From positions 1 to 47,958 of the forward strand of contig SGYO01000002.1 in NCBI GenBank assembly GCA_004321745.1: a stretch of DNA of 47,958 nucleotides, written 5' to 3'. A model generated the notes under the pieces. That model worked only from the letters and a program-made list of their open reading frames with translations. It did no database searches and was not told where the DNA came from. The stretch's first letter is position 1; the number at the start of each line of letters is the position of its first letter. Below, one piece after another: positions 9,408 to 18,902 of this stretch. The position numbers and the translations under genes were made by a program. Source of the stretch: a bacterium. GTDB lineage: Bacteria > Fidelibacterota > Marinisomatia > Marinisomatales > UBA1611.

Positions 9408-10568
9408 TTAAGCTGACTTCTTTTTAATTGAACCTACTGATATTAGTGGCTTTGATTCGCCTAAAATAAATTTTTCAGTTATCATAATTTTATTAGGCTT
9501 ATCCATATCAGGAACATTATACATTAAGTCCATTAAAATATTTTCAAGTACAGACCTAAGTGCTCTAGCACCAGAATTTCGGCTCTGAGCAATCTCAACA
9601 ATTCGACTTAATGCTTTTTGTTCAAAATCTAGAATTACATTTTCCATTTGAAATAATTTTTTATACTGCTCAAGCAGAGCATTTTTAGGGTCAGTTAAAA
9701 TCTTTAACATTTCGCTATCAGATAAACTGCTCATTGTTGAAACAACAGGCAGCCTTCCAATTAGCTCTGGAATGATTCCAAATTCAACAAGATCTTCATG
9801 AACTACATTTTTAAAAACATGATTATTGTCAAACTTACCTGAACTATTGTTGCCAGAGTTTGAATTAAAACCTAAATCTCCAACATTAGTTCTCTTTGAA
9901 ATTATATCTTCTAATCCAGAAAATGAACCTCCGCAAATAAATAAAATATTCGATGTATCAATAGATACCAAGCTTTGCTCTGGGTGTTTTCTACCTCCTT
10001 TTGGGGGAACATTACTTATAGTGCCCTCAAGAATTTTTAGCAATGCCTGCTGGACTCCTTCGCCGCTAACATCTCTAGTTATTGATGCACTCGCAGACTT
10101 CCTGCCAACTTTATCTATTTCGTCAATGTATACAATTCCTCTTTCAGCAGCACCAATATTGTAATTGGCAACCTGAAGCAGCCTAACTAGAATATTTTCA
10201 ACATCCTCTCCTACATATCCTGCTTCAGTAAAAGTTGTTGCGTCGGCTATAGCAAATGGCACAGATAAAAACCTAGCTAAAGTTTGAGCAATTAGAGTTT
10301 TACCAGTTCCTGTCGGGCCAATTAATAAAATGTTACTCTTATCTAATTCTACATCGGAAAGATAAGATTTATTAATTATACGTTTGTAATGGTTGTAAAC
10401 GGCAACCGAGATAGATTTTTTAGCATTTTCTTGACCTACCACATAAGAATCCATGTAGCTTTTTATTTTTGAAGGCTTTTGTAGCGTTACCTTAAAACTC
10501 TCTTTAGAATCATCTTTTTCAGATAGATTGATTTCTAAGTTGCTATTTTTTGATGGTTGATTTGGCAT
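9408..10568 (-). CDS. clpX: ClpX, ATP-dependent unfoldase of ClpXP, lacking the zinc-binding domain
   Basis: ClpX is the hexameric AAA+ unfoldase that feeds substrates to ClpP. The hallmarks are present: Walker A GPTGTGKT, pore loop GYVGED, Walker B IVYIDEID, the RKH loop GGRKHP, an LGF version of the ClpP-contacting IGF loop, and sensor-2 GARALR. The protein is 386 residues, against about 424 in Escherichia coli. The usual N-terminal four-cysteine zinc domain is absent. The roughly 33 residues before the AAA+ core contain no cysteine. An upstream start cannot restore the domain because the ClpP stop abuts the ATG (TAA directly followed by ATG). Substrate and adaptor recognition by that domain is therefore probably missing or done otherwise. 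It is the third gene of tig-clpP-clpX. Confidence 0.96.
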   Translation of the reverse strand: MPNQPSKNSNLEINLSEKDDSKESFKVTLQKPSKIKSYMDSYVVGQENAKKSISVAVYNHYKRIINKSYLSDVELDKSNILLIGPTGTGKTLIAQTLARFLSVPFAIADATTFTEAGYVGEDVENILVRLLQVANYNIGAAERGIVYIDEIDKVGRKSASASITRDVSGEGVQQALLKILEGTISNVPPKGGRKHPEQSLVSIDTSNILFICGGSFSGLEDIISKRTNVGDLGFNSNSGNNSSGKFDNNHVFKNVVHEDLVEFGIIPELIGRLPVVSTMSSLSDSEMLKILTDPKNALLEQYKKLFQMENVILDFEQKALSRIVEIAQSRNSGARALRSVLENILMDLMYNVPDMDKPNKIMITEKFILGESKPLISVGSIKKKSA

Positions 10569-11177
10569 TTACTTCCTAGATGACAATACCGAATCTATTA
10601 GTCCATAAGTTTTTGCCTCAGCTGCAGACATAAAATTATCCCTATCTGTATCATTTTCAATTTTTTTTAGGGACTGTCCAGTATTTTTGGCCAATATCTT
10701 ATTTAATTGCGTCTTCATTCTAAGGATTTCATCTGCTTGAATCCTAATGTCGTCAGCTTGACCTTGAGCACCACCCATGGGCTGGTGAATCATGATTCTG
10801 CTATTCGGCAACGCAGATCTTTTACCTTTAGCACCTCCTGCCAGAAGAAAAGCTCCCATACTGGCAGCTTGCCCCATACATATGGTAGCGACATCTGGTT
10901 TGATGTACTGCATTGTATCATATATACCAAAGCCAGAAGTAATAATACCTCCAGGAGAGTTAATGTAGAGATAAATGTCTTTATCAGAATCCTCGGATTC
11001 TAAAAATAAAAGTTGGGCAATTACGAGAGAAGATATCATGTCATCTATAGGCGTACCAAGGAAGATAATTCTTTCTTTTAAAAGCCTAGAGTAGATATCG
11101 AATGCTCTTTCAGAACGCCCAGTTTGCTCTACAACCATAGGGACTAACTGGTTAGTAATATTTTTATCTATGCTCAT
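10569..11177 (-). CDS. clpP: ClpP, ATP-dependent Clp protease proteolytic subunit
   Basis: This 202-residue serine protease forms the degradation chamber of ClpXP in the cytoplasm. The catalytic triad is intact: Ser106 in GQAASMGAF, His131 in IMIHQP, and Asp180 in the segment [10 protein letters not shown]. The substrate-binding strand INSPGG and the conserved [11 protein letters not shown] segment are also present. The length is normal for the family. The ATG overlaps the trigger factor stop as ATGA, and the stop abuts the clpX ATG. The order tig-clpP-clpX is the widely conserved one and implies a single transcript. Confidence 0.98.
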   Translation of the reverse strand: MSIDKNITNQLVPMVVEQTGRSERAFDIYSRLLKERIIFLGTPIDDMISSLVIAQLLFLESEDSDKDIYLYINSPGGIITSGFGIYDTMQYIKPDVATICMGQAASMGAFLLAGGAKGKRSALPNSRIMIHQPMGGAQGQADDIRIQADEILRMKTQLNKILAKNTGQSLKKIENDTDRDNFMSAAEAKTYGLIDSVLSSRK

Positions 11178-12460
11178 TTATTTTCTCCACGAATGTCTTT
11201 TGTATTTACCTCTACTTCTTTTACTTTGGCAAACTGCGCTAAAAATTCTAATATTTTTTTCTCTGTAAGATCATCCTCAATTTTCTGCCTATTGCTTGGT
11301 TTTTTATAAAACCTTCTTATTTCCTGCTCAGAATTAGGAGAACGAGAAATTAGATTTTCTATCTCTTTATCAATATCGGACCTGCCAAAACTTATCTGCT
11401 CCTGGTCAATGATTTTTTTTCGTATCAAATACCATTTTAGATTTCTTTCAGCGGAAGGCCGATATGTTTCAAGTACTTTTTCATCATCGACTTTTTCGCC
11501 ATTATTTTGTTTTTTTACATCTTCGAGAATGTTATTTAAATAATTATCCACCATACTTGGAGGAGTCTCTAGCCCGATATTTTCTATTAATGCATCAGAA
11601 ATATCTCGCTCAAAACTTTGCCGAGACCTCTCTTCAAAATTCTCATTTATTTTTTTGAGCACATCTGCATGTAGATCATCAACAGAATTCAATTCAGGAT
11701 TTATCAACTTTACAAAATCATCATTTACTTCTGGCAGCACCTCTCTCTCAACTTTTACCACAGTAAGGTCGTAAGGATTTTTTATTGATTTATCTTCACC
11801 ATCAGGCAGGTCAAGCTTTGAAGTATCTCCAGGCTTTAGACCTATCAATTTAGTTTTCTGGTCATCAGTAAAGGAACCATCGCCAACTTTTAGCATTTGT
11901 TTCTCAAATTTTTTACCAATGATTGCAACGCCAGATTTATCTAATTTTTGCAGATCACATAGAATGAAATCTTTTTCTTTAGCACCATCCTCAACTGTTT
12001 CAATTCGAGCATGAGATCTTCTGAGCTGATTAATAGCATCATCTTTATCTTTGTCATCAGGAATGAATTTATTTTTCTGCACTTTAAACATATTATTTTT
12101 GAATTTTGGCAAATTGAAATCAGGCTCAACTTCAAACTTTGCAGTAAAGGAGAAATTCTCATCCATCTTGAAGCTAACATTGCTTATCTCTGCCTGGTTC
12201 ACAGGAACAATTTTCTCTTCCTGCAAAGCAGTTAAATAATATTTATGAATATTATCGTCCATAAACTGAGCTTCAATATTTGGTTGAAATTGTTGCATCA
12301 ATCTATCTTTTGGTATTTTACCTGGCCTGAAGCCAGGAAGCTTAACTTTTTTACTAAATGACTTAACCGCTTTGTTAAAGTCGGGTTCTAAGGTTACCCA
12401 TGGTATATCAAGACTAACTTCTTTTGTGTAAGCGTTAATATTTTTTACTTTTATTTTCAA
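11174..12460 (-). CDS. tig: Trigger factor, ribosome-associated chaperone
   Basis: The 428-residue product matches trigger factor throughout. The N-terminal ribosome-binding domain carries the signature GFRPGKIP at about residues 43-50. A diverged FKBP-like segment follows in the middle (about 155-240), then an acidic, charged helical C-terminal chaperone domain. It binds nascent chains at the ribosome exit tunnel. The start is TTG: AAAGGA lies 7 nt upstream, and the nearest upstream in-frame ATG is followed by a stop. It heads the tig-clpP-clpX operon. The 90 nt upstream separate it from the MORN-repeat gene and should hold its promoter. Confidence 0.95.
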   Translation of the reverse strand: MKIKVKNINAYTKEVSLDIPWVTLEPDFNKAVKSFSKKVKLPGFRPGKIPKDRLMQQFQPNIEAQFMDDNIHKYYLTALQEEKIVPVNQAEISNVSFKMDENFSFTAKFEVEPDFNLPKFKNNMFKVQKNKFIPDDKDKDDAINQLRRSHARIETVEDGAKEKDFILCDLQKLDKSGVAIIGKKFEKQMLKVGDGSFTDDQKTKLIGLKPGDTSKLDLPDGEDKSIKNPYDLTVVKVEREVLPEVNDDFVKLINPELNSVDDLHADVLKKINENFEERSRQSFERDISDALIENIGLETPPSMVDNYLNNILEDVKKQNNGEKVDDEKVLETYRPSAERNLKWYLIRKKIIDQEQISFGRSDIDKEIENLISRSPNSEQEIRRFYKKPSNRQKIEDDLTEKKILEFLAQFAKVKEVEVNTKDIRGENK

Positions 12461-12549
12461 TTTTTTTCCTTTTCTGAGGCGGAGAATTTATACCTTCAAT
12501 CCCTTGGATACCATAACAGTTAATGAAATTTTATATGAACTGAAAGCTT

Positions 12550-14286
12550 TTACTTTTTAAGAGTGCTAATCGATCTTTGAATTTTTTCGTTCCAAATAGT
12601 CCATTTTTCTTTTTTTACAGATCTCTTGCGAGTACCTTCAAAGCTTTTAATACCATCAGCATACCATTCCGTCCACACACCAATTGCTAATCCGTTCTCT
12701 ATTTCTCCTTCAATTCTTTTTTGCCCATCAGCATACCACTCTGTCCAAGAACCAGATAAAACACCTTGGTCCCAATTAGCTTCTTGTTTTGAGTTACTAT
12801 TCGCATAAAATAATGCCCACTCACCACTTGGTATTCCACCCTCATAAGACTCTACAGACTTTTTTTCTCCTGTGGCATAGTATTCAGTCCAAGCTCCCTC
12901 CTTAAGGCCATTGGAGTATTCCCCTTCAATTTTTTTTTGACCAGACTCATACCACTCTACATATTTACCATCCAACTTACCACTTGACCAGTTGTATTCT
13001 TTTTTTTCTGTACCATTTTCAAACCATTCTTTCCAAGTACCATCAGCTCTTCCATCTACATATGACTGTGATAATTTTTCGTTACCATTTTCAAACCATA
13101 AATTCCAAGTTCCACTGCCCTTACCAACTTTAGAATCACCTCCTGATTTGTATGCGACCTCAACCCTTTTTTCTCCATTTGAAAACCATTCTGTCCATTC
13201 TTTATCTAAAACGTCAAATTGTTCATATTCTTTATTAAATGCTTCATCTATTCCAACAGTAATTAAGTCAGAAAGCATTCCATCTAGATATCTACCCTCG
13301 AGTTGCTTATTGGCTTCTGGATCTCTAAATGTCCATTTACCGCTTCTAATGCCTCGGTTAAAAACTCCAGAACTATCAAGTATACCTTCCCTACTCCACC
13401 ATACCCAAGTTTGATCTCTAGTGTCATTTTGATAAAATCCTTCGCTTGATCTTTGTTGGTCATCAAACCATAGAATGAATGAAGACTCATTATCACTACT
13501 ATTAATTTCATACGATCTCCACCCCCAAGGGTACCATGTAGTCCACTTACCCGACTTTTTATCATTTATATAGTCACCCTCTATCTTAATTTGTCCATTA
13601 TTAAACCATGAAAGCCATTTCCCATTTCTTTTGTTCGTTTTATAGGTTTCTTTTAGTTTTATTTGTCCATTATCATGCCATTCGAACCACTGACCATCTT
13701 TTTCTCCGCTTATATAATTCCCCGTTTCTTTAAGTTGTCCATTCGGATGCCAATAATTCCAAATACCATCATTCAAAAAAGCTAAGCTACTAGTATCGCT
13801 ACTGACTGGGTTACCTTCTTCTCTTTTTTGACCATTAGGATACCAATATATCCATGTTCCATCAGGCTTACCATCTAGAAAATTGCCCTCAACCATAGAT
13901 TGTCCATTCTCATACCACTCAGTCCATTTGCCGTCATGAATACCATTTTTGTAGGTTCTTTCAAACTTCTGCTGGCCGTTTTTATACCATTGTTTATGCA
14001 AACCGTTTTTAATTCCATCACTGTATTCAACCTCTTCTTTGGGTTGACCATTATTAAACCAATCACTCCACTTAGAATCTGGTTTCCCATTTTTATAAGT
14101 GTAGCTCAGTTTATTTATACCAGTAGGCCAATTTTCATCGACAGTCCCAGCAAAACTACTATCCTGATCCGAGGCATAAATCAGACCATTTCGCTCATAT
14201 AGATCTTCATATTTAATAGTCTCCTTTTCCTGACTGATAACAACAGTTGAAAAAAGAAAAATATAGTAAGTTCTTAGAGCTTTCAT
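12550..14286 (-). CDS. Exported MORN-like (YwqK/MORN_2) repeat protein
   Basis: The 578-residue protein starts with a signal-peptide-like stretch (MKALRTYYIFLFSTVVISQ). It then consists almost entirely of about 20 repeats of 22-24 residues with the pattern TEWYxNGQKxxEGxYxxGxxxGxW. This is the MORN_2 repeat, often labelled YwqK-family antitoxin in databases. Such repeats form a long beta-rich solenoid. Two repeats are degenerate (around residues 235-260 and 305-350), where the Trp and Gly positions lapse. No catalytic motif is visible. No partner toxin lies next to it, and export argues against an antitoxin role. A structural or surface-binding role is only a guess. Confidence 0.85.
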   Translation of the reverse strand: MKALRTYYIFLFSTVVISQEKETIKYEDLYERNGLIYASDQDSSFAGTVDENWPTGINKLSYTYKNGKPDSKWSDWFNNGQPKEEVEYSDGIKNGLHKQWYKNGQQKFERTYKNGIHDGKWTEWYENGQSMVEGNFLDGKPDGTWIYWYPNGQKREEGNPVSSDTSSLAFLNDGIWNYWHPNGQLKETGNYISGEKDGQWFEWHDNGQIKLKETYKTNKRNGKWLSWFNNGQIKIEGDYINDKKSGKWTTWYPWGWRSYEINSSDNESSFILWFDDQQRSSEGFYQNDTRDQTWVWWSREGILDSSGVFNRGIRSGKWTFRDPEANKQLEGRYLDGMLSDLITVGIDEAFNKEYEQFDVLDKEWTEWFSNGEKRVEVAYKSGGDSKVGKGSGTWNLWFENGNEKLSQSYVDGRADGTWKEWFENGTEKKEYNWSSGKLDGKYVEWYESGQKKIEGEYSNGLKEGAWTEYYATGEKKSVESYEGGIPSGEWALFYANSNSKQEANWDQGVLSGSWTEWYADGQKRIEGEIENGLAIGVWTEWYADGIKSFEGTRKRSVKKEKWTIWNEKIQRSISTLKK

Positions 14287-14307
14287 TTACATAGAAAAAT
14301 TTTAATT

Positions 14308-14493
14308 TTATCTTACTAGATAAACTTGGATGTTTGTGCCACCACTACTGCTTGATGCAACTGTAAAACCTTGTTTTATATAATCATCAACAGCATCTAC
14401 AAGTTCTAAACCACAACTGACTGTAGTAGTGATCATTACATTATTTTCACCTTCAAAAATATCTAGATGATCAACTATTTTACGTTCGCCCAT
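14308..14493 (-). CDS. Small hypothetical protein (61 aa)
   Basis: I do not recognise the family. The ORF encodes 61 residues with a regular alternation suggesting a small alpha/beta fold: a strand-like VMITTTVSCG, a helix-like ELVDAVDDYIKQG, then a strand-like TNIQVYLVR ending at the stop. There is no signal peptide. GGAG lies 7 nt before the ATG, a better ribosome-binding site than most genes here have, which supports it being a real gene. It sits 21 nt upstream of the MORN-repeat gene on the same strand and may be co-transcribed with it. Confidence 0.6.
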   Translation of the reverse strand: MGERKIVDHLDIFEGENNVMITTTVSCGLELVDAVDDYIKQGFTVASSSSGGTNIQVYLVR

Positions 14494-14587
14494 ACAACTA
14501 CTCCATTTGTTAGCATTAATTTATATTTAACTATACAAATATATTTTTTCCTTAGCCACATTTTTCATTATTGGATATTTCATTGTT

Positions 14588-15466
14588 TCAATCTTTTTTA
14601 GTACCACTTGACATAACCAAAATTATTGAAAAAAGAACCATGACCGAGCCAATTAGGAAGTTAAAGGTTAATTGTTCATCAAAAAATACAATGCCAATTA
14701 TTGTTGCAAAAAAAACTTGAATATAACTAATCGGCGCTGCTTTCGTTGCAGGAAGTTCTTTATAGCCATATGTTAAAAATAACTGACCAAACTGAGTAAA
14801 CAAACCAACAAGGAATAGATAACACCATTCTAATAAGGAAGGATCCTCCCATACCGAGAATAAAAACGGTAAGCATATTGGAACCGTGAAAAATGGAAAA
14901 TAAAACATGACTACAAGCGGGTGTTCATTCAAACTAGTTGCTTTTCTAACTAAAACATATGCCAACCCTGTTAAAAAACTTCCACAAACCGCTATTACTA
15001 AACTTTCAATATCTAGGTAGTTATTTGATAAAGAAGGAAGTCCTAAGATTGCATAGACCCCAAAAAAGCCAGCAAACAATCCTATTAAAATGTTTCTATC
15101 AACAGTTTCTGAAATTAATGCAGCAGCGATCATTGCAGTAAATAATGGGTACAGATATTGAATTACCGTTGCTTCTGAAAGCGGAAACCTTTGTATTGAT
15201 TCATAGACTAAAAAGAGTGCTATTGTTCCAGATAATCCCCTAGCCGTTAATAATCGTTTATTCTTGCCTAGTGGATTTATCTTAGCTTTCAATAAAAAAA
15301 ATCCAGTTACTATCAATGTGAAAAGGCCTCTAACAAAAACAATCTGAATGGTAGGAAGTGAGTTACCTGCTAATTTTACAAAGACCGTCATCATGCAAAA
15401 ACTACCAGCGCTCAAAATCATAAAAAATACGCCTTGGGAGAAAGACATTAATATTTTATTGAGCAT
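14588..15466 (-). CDS. EamA/DMT-family permease
   Basis: This inner-membrane protein of about 292 residues has roughly ten hydrophobic segments in two similar halves, the layout of the drug/metabolite transporter superfamily. Characteristic stretches are FVRGLFTLIVTGFFLLK, EATVIQYLYPLFTAMIAAAL in the first half and AAPISYIQVFFATIIGIVFF in the second. Such proteins move small metabolites out of the cell; the substrate is not predictable. The ATG at 15466 is preferred. A GTG at 15478 would add four residues, and neither has a clear Shine-Dalgarno. The rhodanese gene ends 41 nt upstream of this start on the same strand. Confidence 0.88.
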   Translation of the reverse strand: MLNKILMSFSQGVFFMILSAGSFCMMTVFVKLAGNSLPTIQIVFVRGLFTLIVTGFFLLKAKINPLGKNKRLLTARGLSGTIALFLVYESIQRFPLSEATVIQYLYPLFTAMIAAALISETVDRNILIGLFAGFFGVYAILGLPSLSNNYLDIESLVIAVCGSFLTGLAYVLVRKATSLNEHPLVVMFYFPFFTVPICLPFLFSVWEDPSLLEWCYLFLVGLFTQFGQLFLTYGYKELPATKAAPISYIQVFFATIIGIVFFDEQLTFNFLIGSVMVLFSIILVMSSGTKKD

Positions 15467-15507
15467 GAAAATTTTCACAAACTAACTTGTAAGAAAGTAT
15501 TTTTCTG

Positions 15508-15882
15508 TTACTGCTTCGATGAAAAATATTTTCTCCAAGCTATGAATCCGCCTTCTAGATTAGTGACATTGAAGTTTTTCTCTTTTAATAATTTGGTCGC
15601 CATTTTAGATCTTCTTCCACTTCTACAATAGACAATAATGTTTTTACTTTTATACGCCTCAAGCATAGTAATTTTTTTTTCTAGATCATTGACAGGAATC
15701 AATAGTGCGTTTTTTATGCTCCCTTCATATTTAAACTCTTGTGACGTCCTTACATCCAAAAATAAAACATCTTCTTGATCGAGAAGTTTTACCGCTTCTT
15801 GGACCAAAATATTTTCCTCATCATCACAAGAGGTAAAAATGATTGAAAAAAATAAATATATCATTAACCTAACTAAACTCAC
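15508..15882 (-). CDS. Rhodanese-like domain lipoprotein
   Basis: This 124-residue protein has a short signal and lipobox (FTSC, Cys19), followed by one rhodanese domain. LFLDVRTSQEF and the active-site loop CRSGRRS (Cys86) are present, then LEGGFIAW near the end. Single-domain rhodaneses carry sulfur as a cysteine persulfide; here the site would be on the periplasmic face. The GTG start at 15882 is favoured over an internal ATG, because AGGAG sits 8 nt upstream and the GTG form supplies the positive charge expected in a signal peptide. The start abuts the stop of the GIDE-like gene (TAG then GTG), so the pair is almost certainly co-translated. Confidence 0.88.
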   Translation of the reverse strand: MSLVRLMIYLFFSIIFTSCDDEENILVQEAVKLLDQEDVLFLDVRTSQEFKYEGSIKNALLIPVNDLEKKITMLEAYKSKNIIVYCRSGRRSKMATKLLKEKNFNVTNLEGGFIAWRKYFSSKQ

Positions 15883-16746
15883 CTAAAAAACTCCTGCAGA
15901 TTTTAAAATTAAACTTAGGCCTATACCAGATAGAATGATTCCCAAAGGTACAATCCAAGACTGACCTCCGTAATCATCAATTAATTCTTTTTCAGATTTA
16001 TCGCTCAAAATAAAAATACCATCCTTTGATTTATCAATGATTGCCGTAATTTTTTTTAAACCATTTGTTTCATCAAGATTTGGCGATCTTGCGCTACCAA
16101 TAATATATATATCATCATCCGGCTCTAAATAAGTTACTCGAAAACGCATTCTTTTTTTACCACCAAGCCAGCCTCTTAATTTTACATTTTCCTTATTACA
16201 ATAATCTTCAACTTTTGGTGGAATATCATCAGAAAAAAACATCGCAGACTCATACTCATTATCTCTTTTCACATTTTTTAAGTTTGCACCCTGCATATTT
16301 ACAAGGACAGAGCCAGTTTGGTCAGTTAAATAAAAAGGGACGTGTTTTTTAGCTTTGTGACGCGTGACCCAGGTACGTCTTTTACCTCTTTTCATATATT
16401 GCTGTATATGAATATGCCAGTATACACAATCTTTTCCATCAAATGGATCGGTAAGCGTTTTATTTCTATTTTCTATTTTACCTTTAAGCTCTACTAAGCC
16501 CATTGCCACTGAACGAGCTTTGGATGTAGGTACATTTTCGATTAATCTTTTTATCTTTAAATTTTTTAAACTGTTATAAAACATAATTAATCCAATAATA
16601 ATAAGCATAGCACCAACCCCAAAACCATCATCATTATTGCCGCAATATGAAACTTTATCTAAGGCTTTATTTGCCCCTTTTGCAATGATTCCAAATATAT
16701 AGTAGGTAGATAATAGATTTTTTATTACAAAAGTGATTTTTACCAT
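15883..16746 (-). CDS. GIDE/BAM-domain membrane protein (MULAN-like, no RING)
   Basis: The 287-residue protein has a hydrophobic helix at about 42-60, a soluble middle, and a second helix at about 264-282. The middle resembles the GIDE/BAM domain (PF12483 as I recall it), known from the mitochondrial E3 ligase MULAN/MAPL and many prokaryotes: PTSKARSVAMGLVELKGKI, then DPFDGKDCVYWHI, FYLTDQTGSVLV and DDIYIIGSA. No RING finger follows, as expected in bacteria. The function in bacteria is not established. Membrane-proximal ligand or protein binding is the usual guess. It forms a two-gene unit with the rhodanese lipoprotein. Confidence 0.7.
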   Translation of the reverse strand: MVKITFVIKNLLSTYYIFGIIAKGANKALDKVSYCGNNDDGFGVGAMLIIIGLIMFYNSLKNLKIKRLIENVPTSKARSVAMGLVELKGKIENRNKTLTDPFDGKDCVYWHIHIQQYMKRGKRRTWVTRHKAKKHVPFYLTDQTGSVLVNMQGANLKNVKRDNEYESAMFFSDDIPPKVEDYCNKENVKLRGWLGGKKRMRFRVTYLEPDDDIYIIGSARSPNLDETNGLKKITAIIDKSKDGIFILSDKSEKELIDDYGGQSWIVPLGIILSGIGLSLILKSAGVF

Positions 16747-16867
16747 TTTTTATAGGGTTATTTGAATGAAAAATAGAATGTTATTTAAGGTTAAATTTAG
16801 CTCCAATAAATAATATTATTATCCGCTCTATTAGCGCTTAAAAAAATAGAACCAGGGCACAACACTC

Positions 16868-18085
16868 ATGCTAAAAATATTAAGCAACAAGACATTTTTA
16901 CTGTTTTTCCTGGGTAACATAGTTTCACTTATTGGTTTTGGGTTTAACCTGATTGCAATAAGCTGGCTTGTTTTAGAAAAGACTGGCTCTGAATTCGCCT
17001 TAGGTAAAATAATGGCTGCTGCAACCACTCCTGGTTTAATCCTTGCTTTAGTGGCAGGTATAATCATCGATAGAGTAAATAGAAAGTGGCTTTTAGTTAA
17101 ACTAGATATACTAAGAGCATTGGTACTGACCACCTTCATATATTACCTCCAAATTGAGGGCTTTAGTTTATTGATTTTATATCCTGTCATGATGCTAATG
17201 GGATTGGGAAATTCACTTTTTTGGCCTACTGCACAAGCATTCGTCCAAGAACTTGTTGATGACAAAGAATATTTTTCTGCAAATGCCCTTCTATCTGCTA
17301 GTTATCAAGTTGGGTCATTAATTGGAGCTGGCGCAGGAGGTTTTATTGTTCATTTTTATGGTCCAATCGTTGCTTTGCACTTTAATGTAATCGCCTACAT
17401 TGTTTCCGGGATTTTAATATCACTAGCTCCATTTGAAAGAAAAAATACATATCAAGATTCGGAAGGTTTGTTTGAGGAACTTTCCAAGGGCTTCATCTTT
17501 TTAAAAAATAAAATCGGTGTTTTATTCCTAGGTGTTACAACGATTTTATCAGATGTAGCTATTTGGGGAGCATTGAGCGTTTTAACCATTACATTATCTA
17601 AAGAGGTATTTTTGAAAGGAAGCTGGGGTTATGGTTTCATGGATGGAATGTATGGTATCGGCGCACTTCTTTCTACTATGACCATAGGTTCAATGACAAA
17701 AAAGTTTGGATATAAAAAATCACTAATAACATGCTATTTCATTGCAGGATTGAGCTGTTATATTTCGCCATATACATTCTCAATTTACTTTGCTGGAATA
17801 GCCTATTTTGTAATGGGTTTAAGTAATAATTCTGCCAGAATAATTATCAGAACCATCTTTATGGAGGTAATTCCAAATAATATAATGGGAAGAGTGCAGA
17901 CTATATTTGGTGTATACACTAGAATAATGATGTTATTAAGTGTTCTTGTAGCTGGATGGATAACAGAAAATTATAATGCATTTATTGGCATGAATTTTGC
18001 TAGCTTTCATTACATAATAGCGCTTATAGGTATTATGTTCATAATCTATTTTTCAAAGTTTAGAAAAGAGATATTCTCTAAATAA
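16868..18085 (+). CDS. MFS transporter (MFS_3/enterobactin exporter-like)
   Basis: This 405-residue membrane protein has about 12 hydrophobic segments and the layout of a major facilitator. It includes an IIDRVNRKW loop between helices 2 and 3 and a TKKFGYKKS loop in the second half. The NTYQDSEGLFEELSKGF segment is the usual central linker of the MFS_3 subgroup. These proteins export drugs or siderophores using the proton gradient; the substrate is unknown. It is divergent from the GIDE-like gene, with 121 nt between the starts that should contain both promoters. mutM begins 6 nt after its stop, so the two are probably co-transcribed. Confidence 0.88.
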   Translation: MLKILSNKTFLLFFLGNIVSLIGFGFNLIAISWLVLEKTGSEFALGKIMAAATTPGLILALVAGIIIDRVNRKWLLVKLDILRALVLTTFIYYLQIEGFSLLILYPVMMLMGLGNSLFWPTAQAFVQELVDDKEYFSANALLSASYQVGSLIGAGAGGFIVHFYGPIVALHFNVIAYIVSGILISLAPFERKNTYQDSEGLFEELSKGFIFLKNKIGVLFLGVTTILSDVAIWGALSVLTITLSKEVFLKGSWGYGFMDGMYGIGALLSTMTIGSMTKKFGYKKSLITCYFIAGLSCYISPYTFSIYFAGIAYFVMGLSNNSARIIIRTIFMEVIPNNIMGRVQTIFGVYTRIMMLLSVLVAGWITENYNAFIGMNFASFHYIIALIGIMFIIYFSKFRKEIFSK

Positions 18086-18091
18086 ATAAAA

Positions 18092-18901
18092 ATGCCTGAA
18101 CTTCCTGAAGTACAAACTGTAGCAGATTATGTAAAACCCGAAATAATGGGCAATTACATTACCTCAGTAGATCCCATTTGGAATAAAGTTCTGGACAACT
18201 TTGATTCGAAGGACATAGAAGGCAGGCACAAAATTTTAAATGTTACAAGGCGTGCAAAATTTATCATAATACAATTTGAGAATTTCATACTAGCGATACA
18301 CCTAAGAATGACAGGTAAGTTGTATGTACTTGAAAATGACAGCTATCCAAAGCACACCAGTGCTATTTTCCATTTAGAGGGAGGAAAGAAACTTATTTTT
18401 GAAGATACAAGAAAATTTGGAAGAATATATAGGTACAGTGATTTGACAGAAATAAATGAAAGACATGGTCCTGAGCCACTTAGTTCCGATTTTAACACCG
18501 ACTGGTTTGTTAAAAATATGAAAAGTAAAAAAAGAAATATTAAAGCGCTATTATTGGATCAGTCATTTTTATCTGGATTAGGAAACATATATGTTGATGA
18601 GAGCCTGTGGGCGAGTGGCATACATCCAAATTCAATTTCTTGTCACATACCCAAACAAAAAATCATATTACTTTATAAAAACATTCGCAGAATATTGCAA
18701 GAATCAATAGAGCAGCTTGGCACAACTTTCATCAGCTTTACTTTTCTCAATGGCCAATCTGGAAACTATTCTAACGAACTAAAAATCTTTGGCAAACAGG
18801 GATGTAGCTGCGAAAAATGTAAAAATAAAATTATAAAATTAAAAGTTTCTGGCAGAGGAACACACGTATGTAAAAAATGTCAGAAAGTTTATAAAAGTTA
18901 A
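18092..18901 (+). CDS. mutM: Formamidopyrimidine-DNA glycosylase (Fpg/MutM)
   Basis: MutM removes oxidised purines such as 8-oxoguanine and nicks the abasic site. The start MPELPEV gives the catalytic Pro2 and Glu3, and the conserved lysine is Lys56 in RRAKF. The helix-two-turn-helix region is clear (LLDQSFLSGLGNIYVDE), and the C-terminal zinc finger is complete as CSCEKC ... HVCKKC. At 269 residues the length is normal. It is downstream of and close to the MFS gene. A broken gene remnant on the opposite strand begins two bases beyond its stop. Confidence 0.97.
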   Translation: MPELPEVQTVADYVKPEIMGNYITSVDPIWNKVLDNFDSKDIEGRHKILNVTRRAKFIIIQFENFILAIHLRMTGKLYVLENDSYPKHTSAIFHLEGGKKLIFEDTRKFGRIYRYSDLTEINERHGPEPLSSDFNTDWFVKNMKSKKRNIKALLLDQSFLSGLGNIYVDESLWASGIHPNSISCHIPKQKIILLYKNIRRILQESIEQLGTTFISFTFLNGQSGNYSNELKIFGKQGCSCEKCKNKIIKLKVSGRGTHVCKKCQKVYKS

Positions 18902-18902
18902 A

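Noticed and set aside
12626-13414. Plus-strand ORFs opposite the MORN-like repeat gene
   Set aside because: They mirror the repeat periodicity of the minus-strand gene and have no start signals or family; they are antisense shadows.
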